Positions 49,234 to 58,429 of a stretch of DNA of 64,000 nt are shown here, piece by piece. The position numbers and the translations under genes were made by a program. Origin of the DNA: Actinomycetospora callitridis (GTDB lineage: Bacteria; Actinomycetota; Actinomycetes; Mycobacteriales; Pseudonocardiaceae); contig NZ_JAQZAK010000002.1 of the NCBI RefSeq assembly GCF_028737265.1, forward strand, positions 62,001 through 126,000, given 5' to 3'. Within the stretch, counting starts at the first letter, position 1. Every line of letters begins with the position of its first letter. Below the pieces are notes generated by a model that did no database searches, was not told where the DNA came from, and saw only the letters and a program-made list of their open reading frames with translations.

Positions 49234-49818
49234 TCAGTCCTCGTCCGCGGCCTCGTCGGGCTCGCCGTCGGTCTCGGTGATCGGGAGGCCGGCGCCGGCC
49301 GCGAGGCCCTCGAGGTAGCCGATCGCGCGCTCGCTGCGCGGGTACGCGGCCTCGAGCGCCCGGAACGCCGGGCCGTGCCGCGGTTCGCGCAGGTGGACGA
49401 GCTCGTGCACCAGCACGTGGTCGAGCACCCACCCGGGCACCTCGCGGAGCTTCTCGCTGACGCGGATCGTCGCGTCGGCGGGCGTGCACGACGCCCACCG
49501 GGTGCGCATCGGCTTCGTCCAGCGCACCGACGCCGGTCGCGGCCAGGCACCGTCGGGGGCGATCGGGTCCAGGTGGGCACGCGCCAGGGCGTCGGCGCGG
49601 TCACCGAGGTCGGCGTCGCCCGCCCGGCGGCCCGGGCGGCGCCGGGCGTCCGCGCGCTCCAGGCGCTGGAGCATCTCCTCCACCCAGTGCCGCTCCTGCG
49701 CCCGTGACATCGACGCGGGGATGTTCACCACGACGGTCGAGCCCTCGCGGTGGGCGTCCACCGTCCGCCGGCGCCGGGCGCTGCGACGCACCTCGACGTC
49801 GGGACGCGATTCGACCAT
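49234..49818 (-). CDS. YgjP-like (DUF45) zinc metallopeptidase
   Basis: This 194-residue protein carries HELVHL (138-143) followed by HGPAFRAL, the M48/WSS1-related pattern HExxH...GxxF of the YgjP/SprT-like group. The N-terminal basic region VEVRRSARRRRTVDAH and the WTKPMRTRWASC segment are characteristic of YgjP. It may cleave cytoplasmic proteins; the function is unknown. ATG 49818; further in-frame extension would overlap the divergent gene. Confidence 0.88.
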   Translation of the reverse strand: MVESRPDVEVRRSARRRRTVDAHREGSTVVVNIPASMSRAQERHWVEEMLQRLERADARRRPGRRAGDADLGDRADALARAHLDPIAPDGAWPRPASVRWTKPMRTRWASCTPADATIRVSEKLREVPGWVLDHVLVHELVHLREPRHGPAFRALEAAYPRSERAIGYLEGLAAGAGLPITETDGEPDEAADED

Positions 49819-49873
49819 GACGTCGAGCCTAGAAGGCGGGATCCGGACGGCCCTCCGCTGCGTCGAACCAGGT

Positions 49874-50890
49874 GTGTCCCCGGCTCCCGTGCTCTCCCCC
49901 GTCCCCACCGTCCCGACCCCCGATCGGCCCCGTCTCCGCGACCCGGCCCTGCACCGCGCGCCCGACGTCCTGCAGTTCGGCGCCGACCCGTCCGAGGCCC
50001 TGGTCGTCGACGGCCTGACGCCGCCGCTCGTGCGCATGGTCGACGCCCTCGACGGCACCCGTTCCCGGGCGCGCGTGCTGGCCGAGGCCGTGGCCGCCGG
50101 CGCGGCCCCGGCCGCCGCCGACGAGCTCCTCGCCCGCCTGCACGCCGAGGGCCTGCTCGTCGGGGCGCCGCAGCCCGGTGCCCTGGCCGAGCGCCGGGTG
50201 GTGGTGCACGGGTCGGGCCGGATCGCGGTGTCCGTGGCCTGCCTGCTCGCCGCGGCGGACGTCGGACGGGTGCTCGTCGAGGCCGCCGGCACGGTGGTGC
50301 GCGACGACGTCGGCACCGGCCTGCTCCCCGGCGACGTTGGGCGCCCCGCCCGGTGGGCGGCCGCCGACGCGGTGGCGCGCGCGGCGGGCGGGGCCCCGCC
50401 ACCCGGCGACGGGCCGGGGCGCCGCTGGCTCACGGCCCACGCCGACCTCGTCGTCCTCGCCGACGGCGCCCGTCCCGATCCGCTGGCGGCGTCGGAGCTC
50501 GTGGTCGCAGGCCGGGTCCACCTCCCGGTGGGCGTCCTCGACGGCGTCGGCGAGGTGGGGCCGCTCGTGGTGCCGGGGACGACGCCGTGCCTGCGGTGCG
50601 AGGACCTGCGGCGCACCGACACCGACCCCGCCTGGCCGCGGGTCGCCGCCGAGCTGGCGGGCCGTCGTGTCGCCGTGCCCGTGGCCCTCGCCGCGGCGAT
50701 CGCCGCGTGCGCCGCCGCGCAGGCGCTCGCGCACCTCGAGGGAGACGTCCCCGCGGCGCACGGCGCGGCGCTCGTGCTCGACCCGGACGGCACCCACCGG
50801 CCCCGATCGGCGCGGCATCACCCGGAGTGCGGGTGCCGGGCTCTCACCGTGCGTCCGCCCACGAGCCGCCACCGCGTGGTCGCCGCGTGA
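49874..50890 (+). CDS. ThiF-like protein with zinc-type cysteine pairs
   Basis: This protein of about 338 residues shows a Rossmann-type strand and turn, VVVHGSGRIAVSVACLLAAA, and the segment TPCLRCEDLRR about 110 residues later. A second pair, HPECGCR, lies at the end. The paired cysteines fit the zinc site of ThiF/E1-like and TOMM ocin-ThiF-like proteins. No adenylation Arg/Asp pattern is clear, so it may bind a leader or carrier rather than activate it. It corresponds by order to Rv3196. The GTG at 49874 is one of several possible starts (ATG 49817 upstream). Confidence 0.7.
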   Translation: MSPAPVLSPVPTVPTPDRPRLRDPALHRAPDVLQFGADPSEALVVDGLTPPLVRMVDALDGTRSRARVLAEAVAAGAAPAAADELLARLHAEGLLVGAPQPGALAERRVVVHGSGRIAVSVACLLAAADVGRVLVEAAGTVVRDDVGTGLLPGDVGRPARWAAADAVARAAGGAPPPGDGPGRRWLTAHADLVVLADGARPDPLAASELVVAGRVHLPVGVLDGVGEVGPLVVPGTTPCLRCEDLRRTDTDPAWPRVAAELAGRRVAVPVALAAAIAACAAAQALAHLEGDVPAAHGAALVLDPDGTHRPRSARHHPECGCRALTVRPPTSRHRVVAA

Positions 50891-50979
50891 CGCTCGGAAC
50901 ACGGGCTGCACGTCACACCGCGAGTTAGACGATCGGTGCGGTCGGCGATCCTCCCGGGAACCTCGAGAAGGAGACGGCC

Positions 50980-51243
50980 ATGGCTCCCACCATGACGCAG
51001 CCCCCGGCGATCGACAGCCGCGGTCACGACCCCTTGATCACCGTGTTCGGCGCCGAGGGCGCGACCTACAGCTGCCCTGACCTGCAGTCGGTCGACGCCC
51101 ACCTCGCGAGGCTGTGCGACCGGCTCGGGCACGCGACCCCGCGGTTCCCCGCGCTGATCGCGCTGTTCCGGTCGGAGATCGACCGTCTGCTCGACCGCCG
51201 CCGGTGGCTGGAGCTCGACGCGATGGTCGTCGACACGCTCTAG
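50980..51243 (+). CDS. small conserved-looking hypothetical protein
   Basis: This 87-residue ORF starts at ATG 50980 behind AAGGAG. The first 35 residues look disordered to beta-like, then two helices follow, ARLCDRLGHATPRFPALI and FRSEIDRLLDRRRWLELDAM. A single Cys pair (TYSCPDL and LCDRL) is too far apart for a zinc knuckle. It lies between the ThiF-like and ABC1 genes and is not recognised. Coding is supported by the good ribosome site and by codon positions rich in G/C at the third base. Confidence 0.7.
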   Translation: MAPTMTQPPAIDSRGHDPLITVFGAEGATYSCPDLQSVDAHLARLCDRLGHATPRFPALIALFRSEIDRLLDRRRWLELDAMVVDTL

Positions 51244-51317
51244 AGGACCGCTCCGCGACGCCGACGCGGGCCAACCTGGGCGCGCCGTCACGGAGCGCGC
51301 GAGGGACAATCGGCTAC

Positions 51318-52631
51318 GTGACCGAAGACATCCCCCGACGGTCGGTCCAGCGGTCGGCCCGGCTGGCCTCGCTGCCGCTCGGATTCGCCTCCCGCACCGC
51401 GGCGGGCTGGGGTCGCCGGCTGGCCGGCGGCGACCAGGGCGAGATCACCGCGGACGTCGCCCGCCGGGGCGCCGAGCAGCTCTTCGCGGTGCTCGGCGAG
51501 CTCAAGGGCGGGGCCATGAAGTTCGGTCAGGCCCTCAGCGTCTTCGAGGCCGCCGTTCCCGACGAGCTGGCCGAGCCCTACCGCGAGGCGCTCACCCGGC
51601 TCCAGACCGCGGCGCCGCCGATGCCGGCCGCGCGCACCCACCGGGTGATGGCCGAGCAGTTCGGCCGCGGCTGGCGCGAGCGCTTCCAGGAGTTCGACGA
51701 CACCCCGGCCGCCGCCGCGAGCATCGGGCAGGTGCACCGCGCGGTCTGGCACGACGGCCGGGACGTCGCGGTGAAGGTGCAGTACCCGGGCGCCGAGGAG
51801 GCCGTGATGGCCGACCTGCGCCAGCTCCAGCGCTTCAGCCGCCTGGTCCAGCCGCTGGTGCCCGGGATGGAGATCAAGCCGCTGCTCACCGAGCTGCGGG
51901 ACCGCATGGCCGAGGAGCTCGACTACCGCGACGAGGCCGAGGCCCAGCGGGCGTTCGCGGCCGCGTACGAGGGAGACGAGCACGTCGTCGTGCCCCGGGT
52001 GGTGGCGTCGGCGCCCAAGGCGATGGTCTCCGAGTGGGTCACCGGCACACCGTTGTCGGCGATCATCCGGTCCGGCGAGCCCGAGGAGCGCGACCGCGTC
52101 GGTCTGCTGCTCTCGCGCTTCCACTTCTCGTCGCCCGCGCGGGTGGGCCTGCTGCACGCCGACCCGCACCCGGGCAACTTCCAGCTGCTGTCCGACGGGC
52201 GCCTGTGCGTCATCGACTTCGGGGCCGTCGCGAAGCTGCCCGACGGCCTGCCGCGCGAGCTGGGGCACATGCTGCGCCTGGCGGTCGAGGACCGCTCCGA
52301 CGAGCTCCTGGAGCTGCTCAAGCAGCTGAACTTCGTGCTGCCCGGCGTCGACATGGGCTCCGACGAGGCGATCGCGTACCTCGGCCCGCTCACCGACCCG
52401 CTGCGCACCGAGAAGTTCCACTTCACGCGGTCGTGGCTGCGCGGGCAGGCCGACCGCCTGGGCGACCTGCGCCGCCCCGAGTTCACCACCGGCCGCGGGC
52501 TCAACCTGCCGCCGCAGTACCTGCTGGTGCACCGCGTGACGCTCGCGTCGGTGGCGGTGCTCTGCCAGCTCGACGCCGAGATCCCGCTGCGGGGCGTCTT
52601 CGAGAAGTGGCAGCCGGGCTTCGCCGCCTGA
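51318..52631 (+). CDS. ABC1/UbiB family atypical kinase (Rv3197 position)
   Basis: This 437-residue protein has the ABC1 signature KxGQ in KGGAMKFGQALS (residues about 64-75), the Ala-rich nucleotide loop AAAASIGQVHRA, the lysine VAVKVQYP, and the catalytic HADPHPGNF and VIDFGAVAK motifs. ABC1 proteins are ATPases that assist lipid or quinone metabolism. The gene immediately precedes whiB7 in M. tuberculosis too, where Rv3197 belongs to the WhiB7-linked macrolide-tolerance region. GTG 51318 start. A strong terminator follows. Confidence 0.93.
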   Translation: MTEDIPRRSVQRSARLASLPLGFASRTAAGWGRRLAGGDQGEITADVARRGAEQLFAVLGELKGGAMKFGQALSVFEAAVPDELAEPYREALTRLQTAAPPMPAARTHRVMAEQFGRGWRERFQEFDDTPAAAASIGQVHRAVWHDGRDVAVKVQYPGAEEAVMADLRQLQRFSRLVQPLVPGMEIKPLLTELRDRMAEELDYRDEAEAQRAFAAAYEGDEHVVVPRVVASAPKAMVSEWVTGTPLSAIIRSGEPEERDRVGLLLSRFHFSSPARVGLLHADPHPGNFQLLSDGRLCVIDFGAVAKLPDGLPRELGHMLRLAVEDRSDELLELLKQLNFVLPGVDMGSDEAIAYLGPLTDPLRTEKFHFTRSWLRGQADRLGDLRRPEFTTGRGLNLPPQYLLVHRVTLASVAVLCQLDAEIPLRGVFEKWQPGFAA

Positions 52632-52654
52632 GCGGCTCGACGACACGACCGTCC

Positions 52655-52689
52655 GGGGCCCGGTGCGCACAGGACGCGCACCGGGCCCC
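52655..52689 (+). terminator. 14-bp perfect hairpin after the ABC1 gene
   Basis: GGGGCCCGGTGCGC (52655-52668) is fully complementary to 52676-52689, with a 7-nt loop and CTTCTCC following. It lies 24 bp after the ABC1 stop and should end that transcript. Confidence 0.85.
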
Positions 52690-52721
52690 CTTCTCCCCCT
52701 CGCGGGGTCCTGGGTGGCCGG

Positions 52722-52770
52722 AGTGAGGGTCACCCTCGCTGCTTCCCGAGCAGTCGGGGTGACCCTCGCT
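52722..52770. repeat. nested inverted repeat between ABC1 and whiB7
   Basis: AGTGAGGGTCACCCT (52722-52736) matches the reverse complement of GGGGTGACCCTCGCT (52756-52770) at 13 of 15 positions, and the loop contains a smaller CTGCT/AGCAG hairpin. It lies between convergent genes and may end the whiB7 transcript. Its outer GTGAG resembles the ends of two other palindromic elements in this window. Confidence 0.65.
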
Positions 52771-52785
52771 CGCGGCCGGGTGGGG

Positions 52786-53148
52786 TCAGGCGACCCCGGT
52801 GGCGGCCCGGGCGGCGGCGAGCTCCGCGTCCCGGGCGAGGTCGGCCTTGGACGGCCGGCCCCGGGGCCGCTTCCGGGCGATCACGGCGCCCCGGTCGAAG
52901 ATCTCCCCGCCCCACACCCCGCAGTACTCCCGCCGCTCGAGCGCGCCGGCGAGGCACGCCCGCCGGATCGGGCAGGCACCGCAGAGGCCCTTGGCCCGTT
53001 CGAGGTCGGCCGGGGCCTCGGAGAACCAGAGGTCCTCCTCGGCGAGCCGGCAGGGGAGCTCGACGGAGGTCATGGCGTCGAAGAGGTCGGCGAACTCGGG
53101 ACCGGGGTCGGGGGCGGTCGGGCGTTCGAGTAGTCCGGCGGGGGACAC
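52786..53148 (-). CDS. whiB7: WhiB7, Fe-S transcription regulator of antibiotic resistance
   Basis: This 120-residue protein binds a 4Fe-4S cluster through Cys33, Cys56, Cys59 and Cys65, followed by the GVWGG turn (77-81) that contacts sigma factor. The C-terminal RPRGRPSK (94-101) is the AT-hook that defines WhiB7. It activates intrinsic drug-resistance genes in mycobacteria and streptomycetes. Position between Rv3197-like ABC1 and uvrD2 is as in M. tuberculosis. GTG 53148 follows GGAGG with 8 nt. Expression is likely set by the promoter and leader described in separate entries. Confidence 0.95.
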   Translation of the reverse strand: MSPAGLLERPTAPDPGPEFADLFDAMTSVELPCRLAEEDLWFSEAPADLERAKGLCGACPIRRACLAGALERREYCGVWGGEIFDRGAVIARKRPRGRPSKADLARDAELAAARAATGVA

Positions 53149-53271
53149 GGTGCTACCTCCGGTGGGCGGGTCGGCGGGGCCGGGAGCCGCGGAGGTGTCA
53201 TCGACGGACGACGAAGGCCGCGGTCCCTGGAGCGGGTCCGCGGCCTCGTGTGATCCGGTGGGTCCTGAAGG
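53149..53271 (-). promoter_or_regulatory. whiB7 leader with mutually exclusive hairpins (attenuator candidate)
   Basis: Between the upstream ORF and whiB7 the RNA can form three stems. Stem A, GGTCCCTGACC with its partner (53280-53261), covers the upstream ORF stop. Stem B pairs GGTCCCTG (53280-53273) with CAGGGACC (53229-53222). Stem C is the perfect 8-bp GGCCGCGG/CCGCGGCC (53245-53238 with 53223-53216), followed by TTCGTCGT. A and C can coexist, while B excludes A and competes with C. This is the layout of an attenuator in which C acts as terminator. Confidence 0.65.
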
Positions 53272-53469
53272 TCAGGGACCCCACCGACGGGGCGCGGACG
53301 TCCGCTGCGGGTCGAAGGTCGGGAGGTTCGCGAGATCGCGCTCACGGACGACGGGGCGCTGCTGCTGTCCCCTCGGCCCGCACACGGCGATGCCCGATGG
53401 CATCAAGGCCGTGGAGCAACGCCAGCTCGCGACGTGGCGACCGGTGCCCGCGACGGTGACGATGTCCAT
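53272..53469 (-). CDS. 65-codon upstream ORF in the whiB7 leader
   Basis: ATG 53469, behind AAGGGGG at 9 nt, opens a frame of 65 residues that ends at TGA 53274-53272, 123 nt before whiB7. It starts MDIVTVAGTGRHVASWRC and contains one more Cys, Gln-Gln-Gln and a Arg/Pro-rich end (TSAPRRWGP). I do not recognise the product. Its position matches the upstream ORF that controls whiB7 in mycobacteria and streptomycetes, where ribosome stalling by antibiotics prevents premature termination. It might instead encode a real small protein. Confidence 0.6.
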   Translation of the reverse strand: MDIVTVAGTGRHVASWRCSTALMPSGIAVCGPRGQQQRPVVRERDLANLPTFDPQRTSAPRRWGP

Positions 53470-53544
53470 GTCTGCGAGCCCCCTTCGGTGTCCCACGTGC
53501 GGCGAACCGCCCGACCGGCAGCCTCGTGCGCCGGTGTGTGATCG

Positions 53545-53582
53545 ACCGTAGGGCGGTCCCGCGCAGGAGGGCAACGTATTTT
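53545..53582 (-). promoter_or_regulatory. WhiB7-type promoter for the whiB7 leader
   Basis: On the minus strand AAAATA (53582-53577) stands 2 nt before -35 TTGCCC (53574-53569), followed after 18 nt by -10 TACGGT (53550-53545). An AT-rich element just upstream of -35 is the binding site of the WhiB7 AT-hook and is rare in this GC-rich window. This predicts autoregulation and a leader of about 390 nt. Confidence 0.75.
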
Positions 53583-53626
53583 CGAGAACTTTCCCGGCGA
53601 TCGTCGGACCGGGCACGGACGGCCTC

Positions 53627-55771
53627 CTACGAGGCGTGCTCCCGCAGCAGGGTGAGCACCTCGGTGCCGTACCGCTCGAGCTTCGACGACCCGATCCCGG
53701 GGATGGCCACGAGCCCCGACGGGTCGGCGGGCCGCTGCTCGGCGAGCGCGATGAGCGTGGCGTCGGTGAACACCACGTAGGCGGGCACGGACCGGGACTT
53801 CGCCTCCGCGGAGCGCCACGTCCGGAGCGCCTCGAGGAGCTCCTCGTCGACGTCCGACGGGTGGGTGCTGCAGCGCCCGAGCTTCGCGGACGCGGGGTCC
53901 GCCAACGGCTTCCCGCAGAGCCGGCAGGTCGGCTTGCCCCGCGAGCCGCCGTTCTCGCCGCGGCCGGTGGGCACCCGGGCGGCCGGGTGCTCCTCGGGCA
54001 CGAGGCCGTAGAGGAAGCGGCTGCGGCGCCGCGAGCGCCGCCCGCCGGCGTTGCGTGACAGCGCCCAGGACAGCCGCAGGTGCACGCGGGCACGGGTGAC
54101 GCCGACGTAGAACAGCCGGCGCTCCTCCTCGACCGCGTCGTCGTCGCCGTCGGCGTGCTGGATGGGCATCGTGCCGTCGGTGAGCCCGACGAGGAACACG
54201 GCGTCCCACTCGAGGCCCTTCGCGGCGTGCAGGGACGCGAGCGTCACGCCCTGCACGGTCGGCGGGTGCTGGGCCTGCGCGCGGGCGTTCAGCTCGGTGA
54301 GGAAGGCGCCGAGGTCGGCCTCGGGGACGGTGGTGACGAGCTCCTCGGCGAGCTCGGCCAGCGCACGCAGCGACTCCCAGCGCTGGCGGGCCGCGCCCTC
54401 GCCCGCGGACCCGGCGGGCGGGGCCTCGGTCAGCCCCTGCTCGCCAAGGACCGCGCGCACCAGCGACACCATGTTGTCGCCGGTGGCGTCGTCCGGGGCG
54501 CGCGTCGCGGCGGTGCGCAGGGCGGCGATCGCGTTGCGGACCTCGGTGCGCTGGAAGAAGCGCTCGCCGCCGCGCACCTGGTAGGCGATCCCGGCGTCGC
54601 CGAGCGCCTTCTCGTAGGCCTCCGACTGGGCGTTCACGCGGTAGAGCACGGCGATCTCGGCCGGCGGGATGCCCTGCTCGACGAGCTCGCCGATCGCGGC
54701 GGCGACCGCCGTCGCCTCGGCGGGCTCGTCGTCGTGCTCGGCGAAGTCGGGCTCCGGGCCGGGCGGGCGCTGCCCCTCGAGGCGCAGCCGCGACCCGGCG
54801 GCACGCCCCCGGGCCGCCCCGATGACGGTGTTGGCCGCCGAGACGACCTGCGGGGTGGAGCGGTAGTCGCGCACGAGGCGCACGACCGTCGCCTCGGGGA
54901 AGACGCGCGGGAAGTCGAGCAGGTAGGACGGGCTGGCGCCGGCGAACGAGTAGATCGTCTGGTTGGCGTCCCCGACCACGGTGAGGTCGTCGCGCCCGCC
55001 GAGCCAGGCCCGCAGCAGGCGGTGCTGGGCCGGGGTGACGTCCTGGAACTCGTCGACCACGAAGCAGCGGTAGCGCTCGTGGAACTCGTGGGCGACCTCC
55101 GGGTGCTCCTCGAGCGCCGCGGACGTGTGCAGCAGGAGGTCGTCGAAGTCGAGCTGCTCGGCGCGGTTCTTGAGCGTCTCGTAGGTCTCGTAGACCTTCG
55201 CGACCTGCTCGACCGGGCCCGGGACGTCGCGGGCCGCCCGGCCGGCCGCCGCCGCGTAGTCGTCCGGGGCCACGAGCGACGCCTTGGCCCACTCGATCTC
55301 GCCGGCGAGGTCGCGCAGCGACTCGCGGGTGGTCGGCGCCCCGGCGCGCTGGGCGGCCTGCCCGACGAAGCGCAGCTTGCCCTCGAGCACCTCCCACGGC
55401 GACCCGCCGACCACGCGCGGCCAGAAGTAGCGCAGCTGGCGCAGGGCCGCGGCGTGGAAGGTGCGCGCCTGGACCGGCGGCCGGCCCGGACCGTCGACGC
55501 CCAGCGCGCGCAGCCGCGTGCGCATCTCGCCGGCCGCGCGGGCCGTGAACGTCACCGCGAGGACCTGGCCGGAGGAGACGTGCCCGCTGCCGACCAGGTG
55601 CGCGATGCGCCGGGTGATCGTCCGGGTCTTGCCCGTCCCGGCGCCGGCCAGCACGCACACAGGGCCCCGCGGCGCGAGCACCGCCGCACGCTGCTCGGGA
55701 TCGAGCCCCGCCACCGCGTCCGACCCCGCCCCGTTCTCGCCGCTGCCCGCTGTACCGCCCACGAGGCTCAT
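53627..55771 (-). CDS. uvrD2: UvrD2, superfamily 1 DNA helicase with zinc motif and HRDC domain
   Basis: This 714-residue 3'-5' helicase has Walker A GAGTGKT (43-49), the DEFQD motif in [16 protein letters not shown] and [12 protein letters not shown]. After the motor core comes a zinc-type motif [19 protein letters not shown] (close to Mycobacterium UvrD2, CxxC-x14-C) and a C-terminal HRDC domain ending in HAS. ATG 55771 is chosen. It is essential in M. tuberculosis (as I recall for Rv3198c). The whiB7 promoter lies directly downstream. Confidence 0.94.
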   Translation of the reverse strand: MSLVGGTAGSGENGAGSDAVAGLDPEQRAAVLAPRGPVCVLAGAGTGKTRTITRRIAHLVGSGHVSSGQVLAVTFTARAAGEMRTRLRALGVDGPGRPPVQARTFHAAALRQLRYFWPRVVGGSPWEVLEGKLRFVGQAAQRAGAPTTRESLRDLAGEIEWAKASLVAPDDYAAAAGRAARDVPGPVEQVAKVYETYETLKNRAEQLDFDDLLLHTSAALEEHPEVAHEFHERYRCFVVDEFQDVTPAQHRLLRAWLGGRDDLTVVGDANQTIYSFAGASPSYLLDFPRVFPEATVVRLVRDYRSTPQVVSAANTVIGAARGRAAGSRLRLEGQRPPGPEPDFAEHDDEPAEATAVAAAIGELVEQGIPPAEIAVLYRVNAQSEAYEKALGDAGIAYQVRGGERFFQRTEVRNAIAALRTAATRAPDDATGDNMVSLVRAVLGEQGLTEAPPAGSAGEGAARQRWESLRALAELAEELVTTVPEADLGAFLTELNARAQAQHPPTVQGVTLASLHAAKGLEWDAVFLVGLTDGTMPIQHADGDDDAVEEERRLFYVGVTRARVHLRLSWALSRNAGGRRSRRRSRFLYGLVPEEHPAARVPTGRGENGGSRGKPTCRLCGKPLADPASAKLGRCSTHPSDVDEELLEALRTWRSAEAKSRSVPAYVVFTDATLIALAEQRPADPSGLVAIPGIGSSKLERYGTEVLTLLREHAS

Positions 55772-55873
55772 GCTCTCAACCCGGGCCGACGGCCGGGGGC
55801 GGGACGGGCCGGATGAGGGGCCGGGTCCGAAATCTCCACGACGGCTGTCGGACCCCTCTGACACGGTGGTGAT

Positions 55874-56854
55874 GTGCCACCTGCCATCGAGGCCGACGGT
55901 CTCGTCAAGCGCTTCGGCGCCACCACCGCGCTCGCGGGTGCGAGCCTCTCCGCCGCCGAGGGCACCGTGCTGGGGGTGCTGGGGCCCAACGGTGCCGGCA
56001 AGACCACCGCGACGCGGGTGCTCGCCACGCTGCTCGCGCCCGACGAGGGGCGCGCCGTCGTCGGAGGCTACAACGTCATCACCGAGCCGCACCGGGTGCG
56101 CTCGCTCATCGGGCTCACCGGGCAGTACGCCGGGGTCGACGAGGCGCTCACCGGCACCGAGAACCTCGTGCTCATCGCCCGACTCCTCGGCCAGGGGCGC
56201 GCCGCGGCCAAGGCCCGGGCCGCCGATCTCCTCGGGCAGTTCGGGCTCAGCGACGCGGCCGGGCGCGCCGCGCGCACCTACTCCGGGGGCATGCGCCGCC
56301 GGCTCGACCTCGCGGCGTCGCTGGTCGGGCGTCCGCGCATCCTCTTCCTCGACGAGCCCACCACCGGGCTCGACCCGGCGAGCCGCAACGAGCTGTGGGG
56401 CATGGTGCGCAGGCTCACCGACGACGGCGTGACGGTGCTGCTCACCACGCAGTACCTCGAGGAGGCCGATCAGCTCGCCGACGACATCGTCGTCATCGAT
56501 CGCGGCGCGGTGGTCGCCACCGGCACGCCGGACGACCTCAAGGCCCGCGCCGGCGGCGCCGTGCTCCAGATGCGCCCCACCGACCCCGGGCAGGTGGCGG
56601 TCGTGACGCGGATCGCGGGCGAGCTCGCCGGCAGCACACCGACGGTCGACCAGGACACGGTCTCGGTCCCCGCGGGCGACGACGCGCTCATGCCCGCCGT
56701 CGTCCGCCGCCTCGACGACGTCGGCGTGCGCCTCGCCGAGCTGACGTTGCGGCGCGCCACCCTCGACGAGGTCTTCCTCGCGCTCACCGGCCGCCACGCG
56801 GTCCCCGGGTCCAGCACCGACTCCGACAGCACGACCGACCGGGAGCTGGTGTGA
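55874..56854 (+). CDS. DrrA-like ABC exporter ATPase
   Basis: This 326-residue ATPase has Walker [11 protein letters not shown] (36-45), the signature [12 protein letters not shown], Walker [14 protein letters not shown] and the switch TTQYLEEAD. The C-terminal tail with [25 protein letters not shown] is the DrrA-type regulatory domain. GTG 55874 start; divergent from uvrD2 (102 bp). It overlaps the permease gene by 4 bp (GTGA). The pair should export a lipid or drug. Confidence 0.92.
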   Translation: MPPAIEADGLVKRFGATTALAGASLSAAEGTVLGVLGPNGAGKTTATRVLATLLAPDEGRAVVGGYNVITEPHRVRSLIGLTGQYAGVDEALTGTENLVLIARLLGQGRAAAKARAADLLGQFGLSDAAGRAARTYSGGMRRRLDLAASLVGRPRILFLDEPTTGLDPASRNELWGMVRRLTDDGVTVLLTTQYLEEADQLADDIVVIDRGAVVATGTPDDLKARAGGAVLQMRPTDPGQVAVVTRIAGELAGSTPTVDQDTVSVPAGDDALMPAVVRRLDDVGVRLAELTLRRATLDEVFLALTGRHAVPGSSTDSDSTTDRELV

Positions 56855-57690
56855 CCCTCGACCGCACGCTGGCGGGGCGCCCCGCCGCCGATCTCCCCGC
56901 CGCGCCGCCGCCCCCGTCCCGGCGCGCGACGCCCGCCCAGTGGGCGAGCCAGTCGCTCACCATGGCCTGGCGCAGCCTCGTCCAGATCAAGCACAACCCC
57001 TCCGAGCTGCTCGACCTGTCGATCCAGCCGATCATGTTCGTGCTGCTGTTCACGTTCGTGTTCGGCGGGGCGATCGGTGGCTCCACCGACGCCTACCTGC
57101 AGTTCTCGCTCGGCGGGCTGATCGCGCAGAACGCGCTGTTCCTCACCGTGTACACGGCCACCGGGCTGGCGACCGACCTGCAGAAGGGCACCTTCGACCG
57201 CTTCCGCAGCCTGCCGATCGCCCGGTCGGCACCGCTGTCCGGGCGGATCATGGGCGACGTGGTGCGCCAGCTCTGGTCGCTGGTCGTGTTGCTCGCTGTC
57301 GGGGTGGCGCTCGGGTTCCGCATCACCACCAGCCCGCTCGCGGTGCTCGCCGCGTTCGGGCTGCTCGTCGCGTTCACCGTCGCGTTCTCGTGGACCTCGG
57401 TGCTGCTCGGGGTCCTGGCGCGCGATCCGGAGAAGGTGCAGATCTACGGGTTCACCGTGCTCTTCCCGCTGACGTTCGCGAGCAACGCCTTCGCGCCCAC
57501 CCAGACGATGCCGGACTGGCTGCAGGCCTGGGTGTCGATCAACCCCGTGACGCGGCTGGCCGACGCCCTGCGCGGGCTCCTGGTCGGCGGGCCGGTGGCC
57601 GCCAACGTCGTCGCCACCCTGCTCTGGGGCGTGGCGTTCGCGGCGGTGTTCGGGCCGCTCGCCGTCTGGGCGCTCCGCACGCGCGTCTGA
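56851..57690 (+). CDS. DrrB-like ABC-2 permease
   Basis: This 279-residue ABC-2 type permease has six membrane helices after a Pro/Ala-rich N terminus of about 35 residues. [32 protein letters not shown] and [24 protein letters not shown] are family segments, with the DRFRSLP coupling helix. It forms the exporter with the ATPase above. Its stop is 3 bp from the stop of the AraC gene. Confidence 0.92.
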   Translation: MTLDRTLAGRPAADLPAAPPPPSRRATPAQWASQSLTMAWRSLVQIKHNPSELLDLSIQPIMFVLLFTFVFGGAIGGSTDAYLQFSLGGLIAQNALFLTVYTATGLATDLQKGTFDRFRSLPIARSAPLSGRIMGDVVRQLWSLVVLLAVGVALGFRITTSPLAVLAAFGLLVAFTVAFSWTSVLLGVLARDPEKVQIYGFTVLFPLTFASNAFAPTQTMPDWLQAWVSINPVTRLADALRGLLVGGPVAANVVATLLWGVAFAAVFGPLAVWALRTRV

Positions 57691-57693
57691 GCC

Positions 57694-58401
57694 CTACCGA
57701 GCCCGGCGCCGGTACTGTCCCGGCGTCTCGCCCGCGAGGCGGGCGAACTGCCGGGTGAACGCAGGCTGGTCGTGGAAGCCGCAGGCGGCGGCGATCTCGG
57801 CCAGCGGGGTGGCCGTACCCGTGAGCAGGGCCCGGGCGTGGTCGATGCGCGTGCGCAGCACGAACTGCGTGGGCGCGAGGCCGAACACCCGCCGCATCCG
57901 CCGCTCGAGCACCGAGGTCGAGCAGCCCGCCGCGACGGCCATCTCCTCCACCCGGGGCGGGCGGTCGGGGCGGCTCGCGGCGAGCTCGACCGCGCGGGCG
58001 AGGGCGGGCAGGGACGGGTCGGAGTCCTCGGGGGCGCGGAGATCCTCGGAGACGCTGACGATGCCGACGACGACGTCGCCGTCGTGCACGGGGAGCTTCG
58101 TCGTCACGTACCAGCCGGCGACGCCGTTCCCGCGGCGGATGAGCTCGAGCTCGTGGCGCAGCGGACGCCCGGAGGTCAGCACGGCCGCGTCCTGCTCCTC
58201 GTAGCGCTCGGCGAGGGCCGGGACGAACAGGTCGCGCGCCCGTCGGCCCAGCACCGCCGCGCGGGTGCGCTCGCGGGTGCGCCGCACGAAGGCGTCGTTG
58301 ACCTCGGTGTAGCGGCCGTCGGCGTCCTTGGCGCAGAACATCACGCCGGTGAGCTCGCCGAAGAGCTCGAGCAGCGCGTCGACTCCCGGCGGGGTGGGCA
58401 C
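57694..58401 (-). CDS. PAS-AraC family transcription regulator
   Basis: This 235-residue protein has an N-terminal PAS-like domain (about 8-110; CAKDADGRYTEVNDAFV and GIVSVSEDL) and a C-terminal AraC DNA-binding domain with two helix-turn-helix units, ending CGFHDQPAFTRQFARLAGETPGQYRR. It is divergent from putA across 97 bp that contain direct repeats, so it is the likely activator of proline catabolism (inference). GTG 58401; longer in-frame extensions run antisense into putA. Confidence 0.88.
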   Translation of the reverse strand: MPTPPGVDALLELFGELTGVMFCAKDADGRYTEVNDAFVRRTRERTRAAVLGRRARDLFVPALAERYEEQDAAVLTSGRPLRHELELIRRGNGVAGWYVTTKLPVHDGDVVVGIVSVSEDLRAPEDSDPSLPALARAVELAASRPDRPPRVEEMAVAAGCSTSVLERRMRRVFGLAPTQFVLRTRIDHARALLTGTATPLAEIAAACGFHDQPAFTRQFARLAGETPGQYRRRAR

Positions 58402-58429
58402 GGCCCGAGGATGCCCCGGCGCGCGTGGT

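Noticed and set aside
53070..53345. 91-codon minus-strand frame overlapping the whiB7 start
   Set aside because: It overlaps whiB7 coding sequence in another frame, is Pro/Ser/Arg-rich and has no ribosome site as good as the 65-codon ORF.
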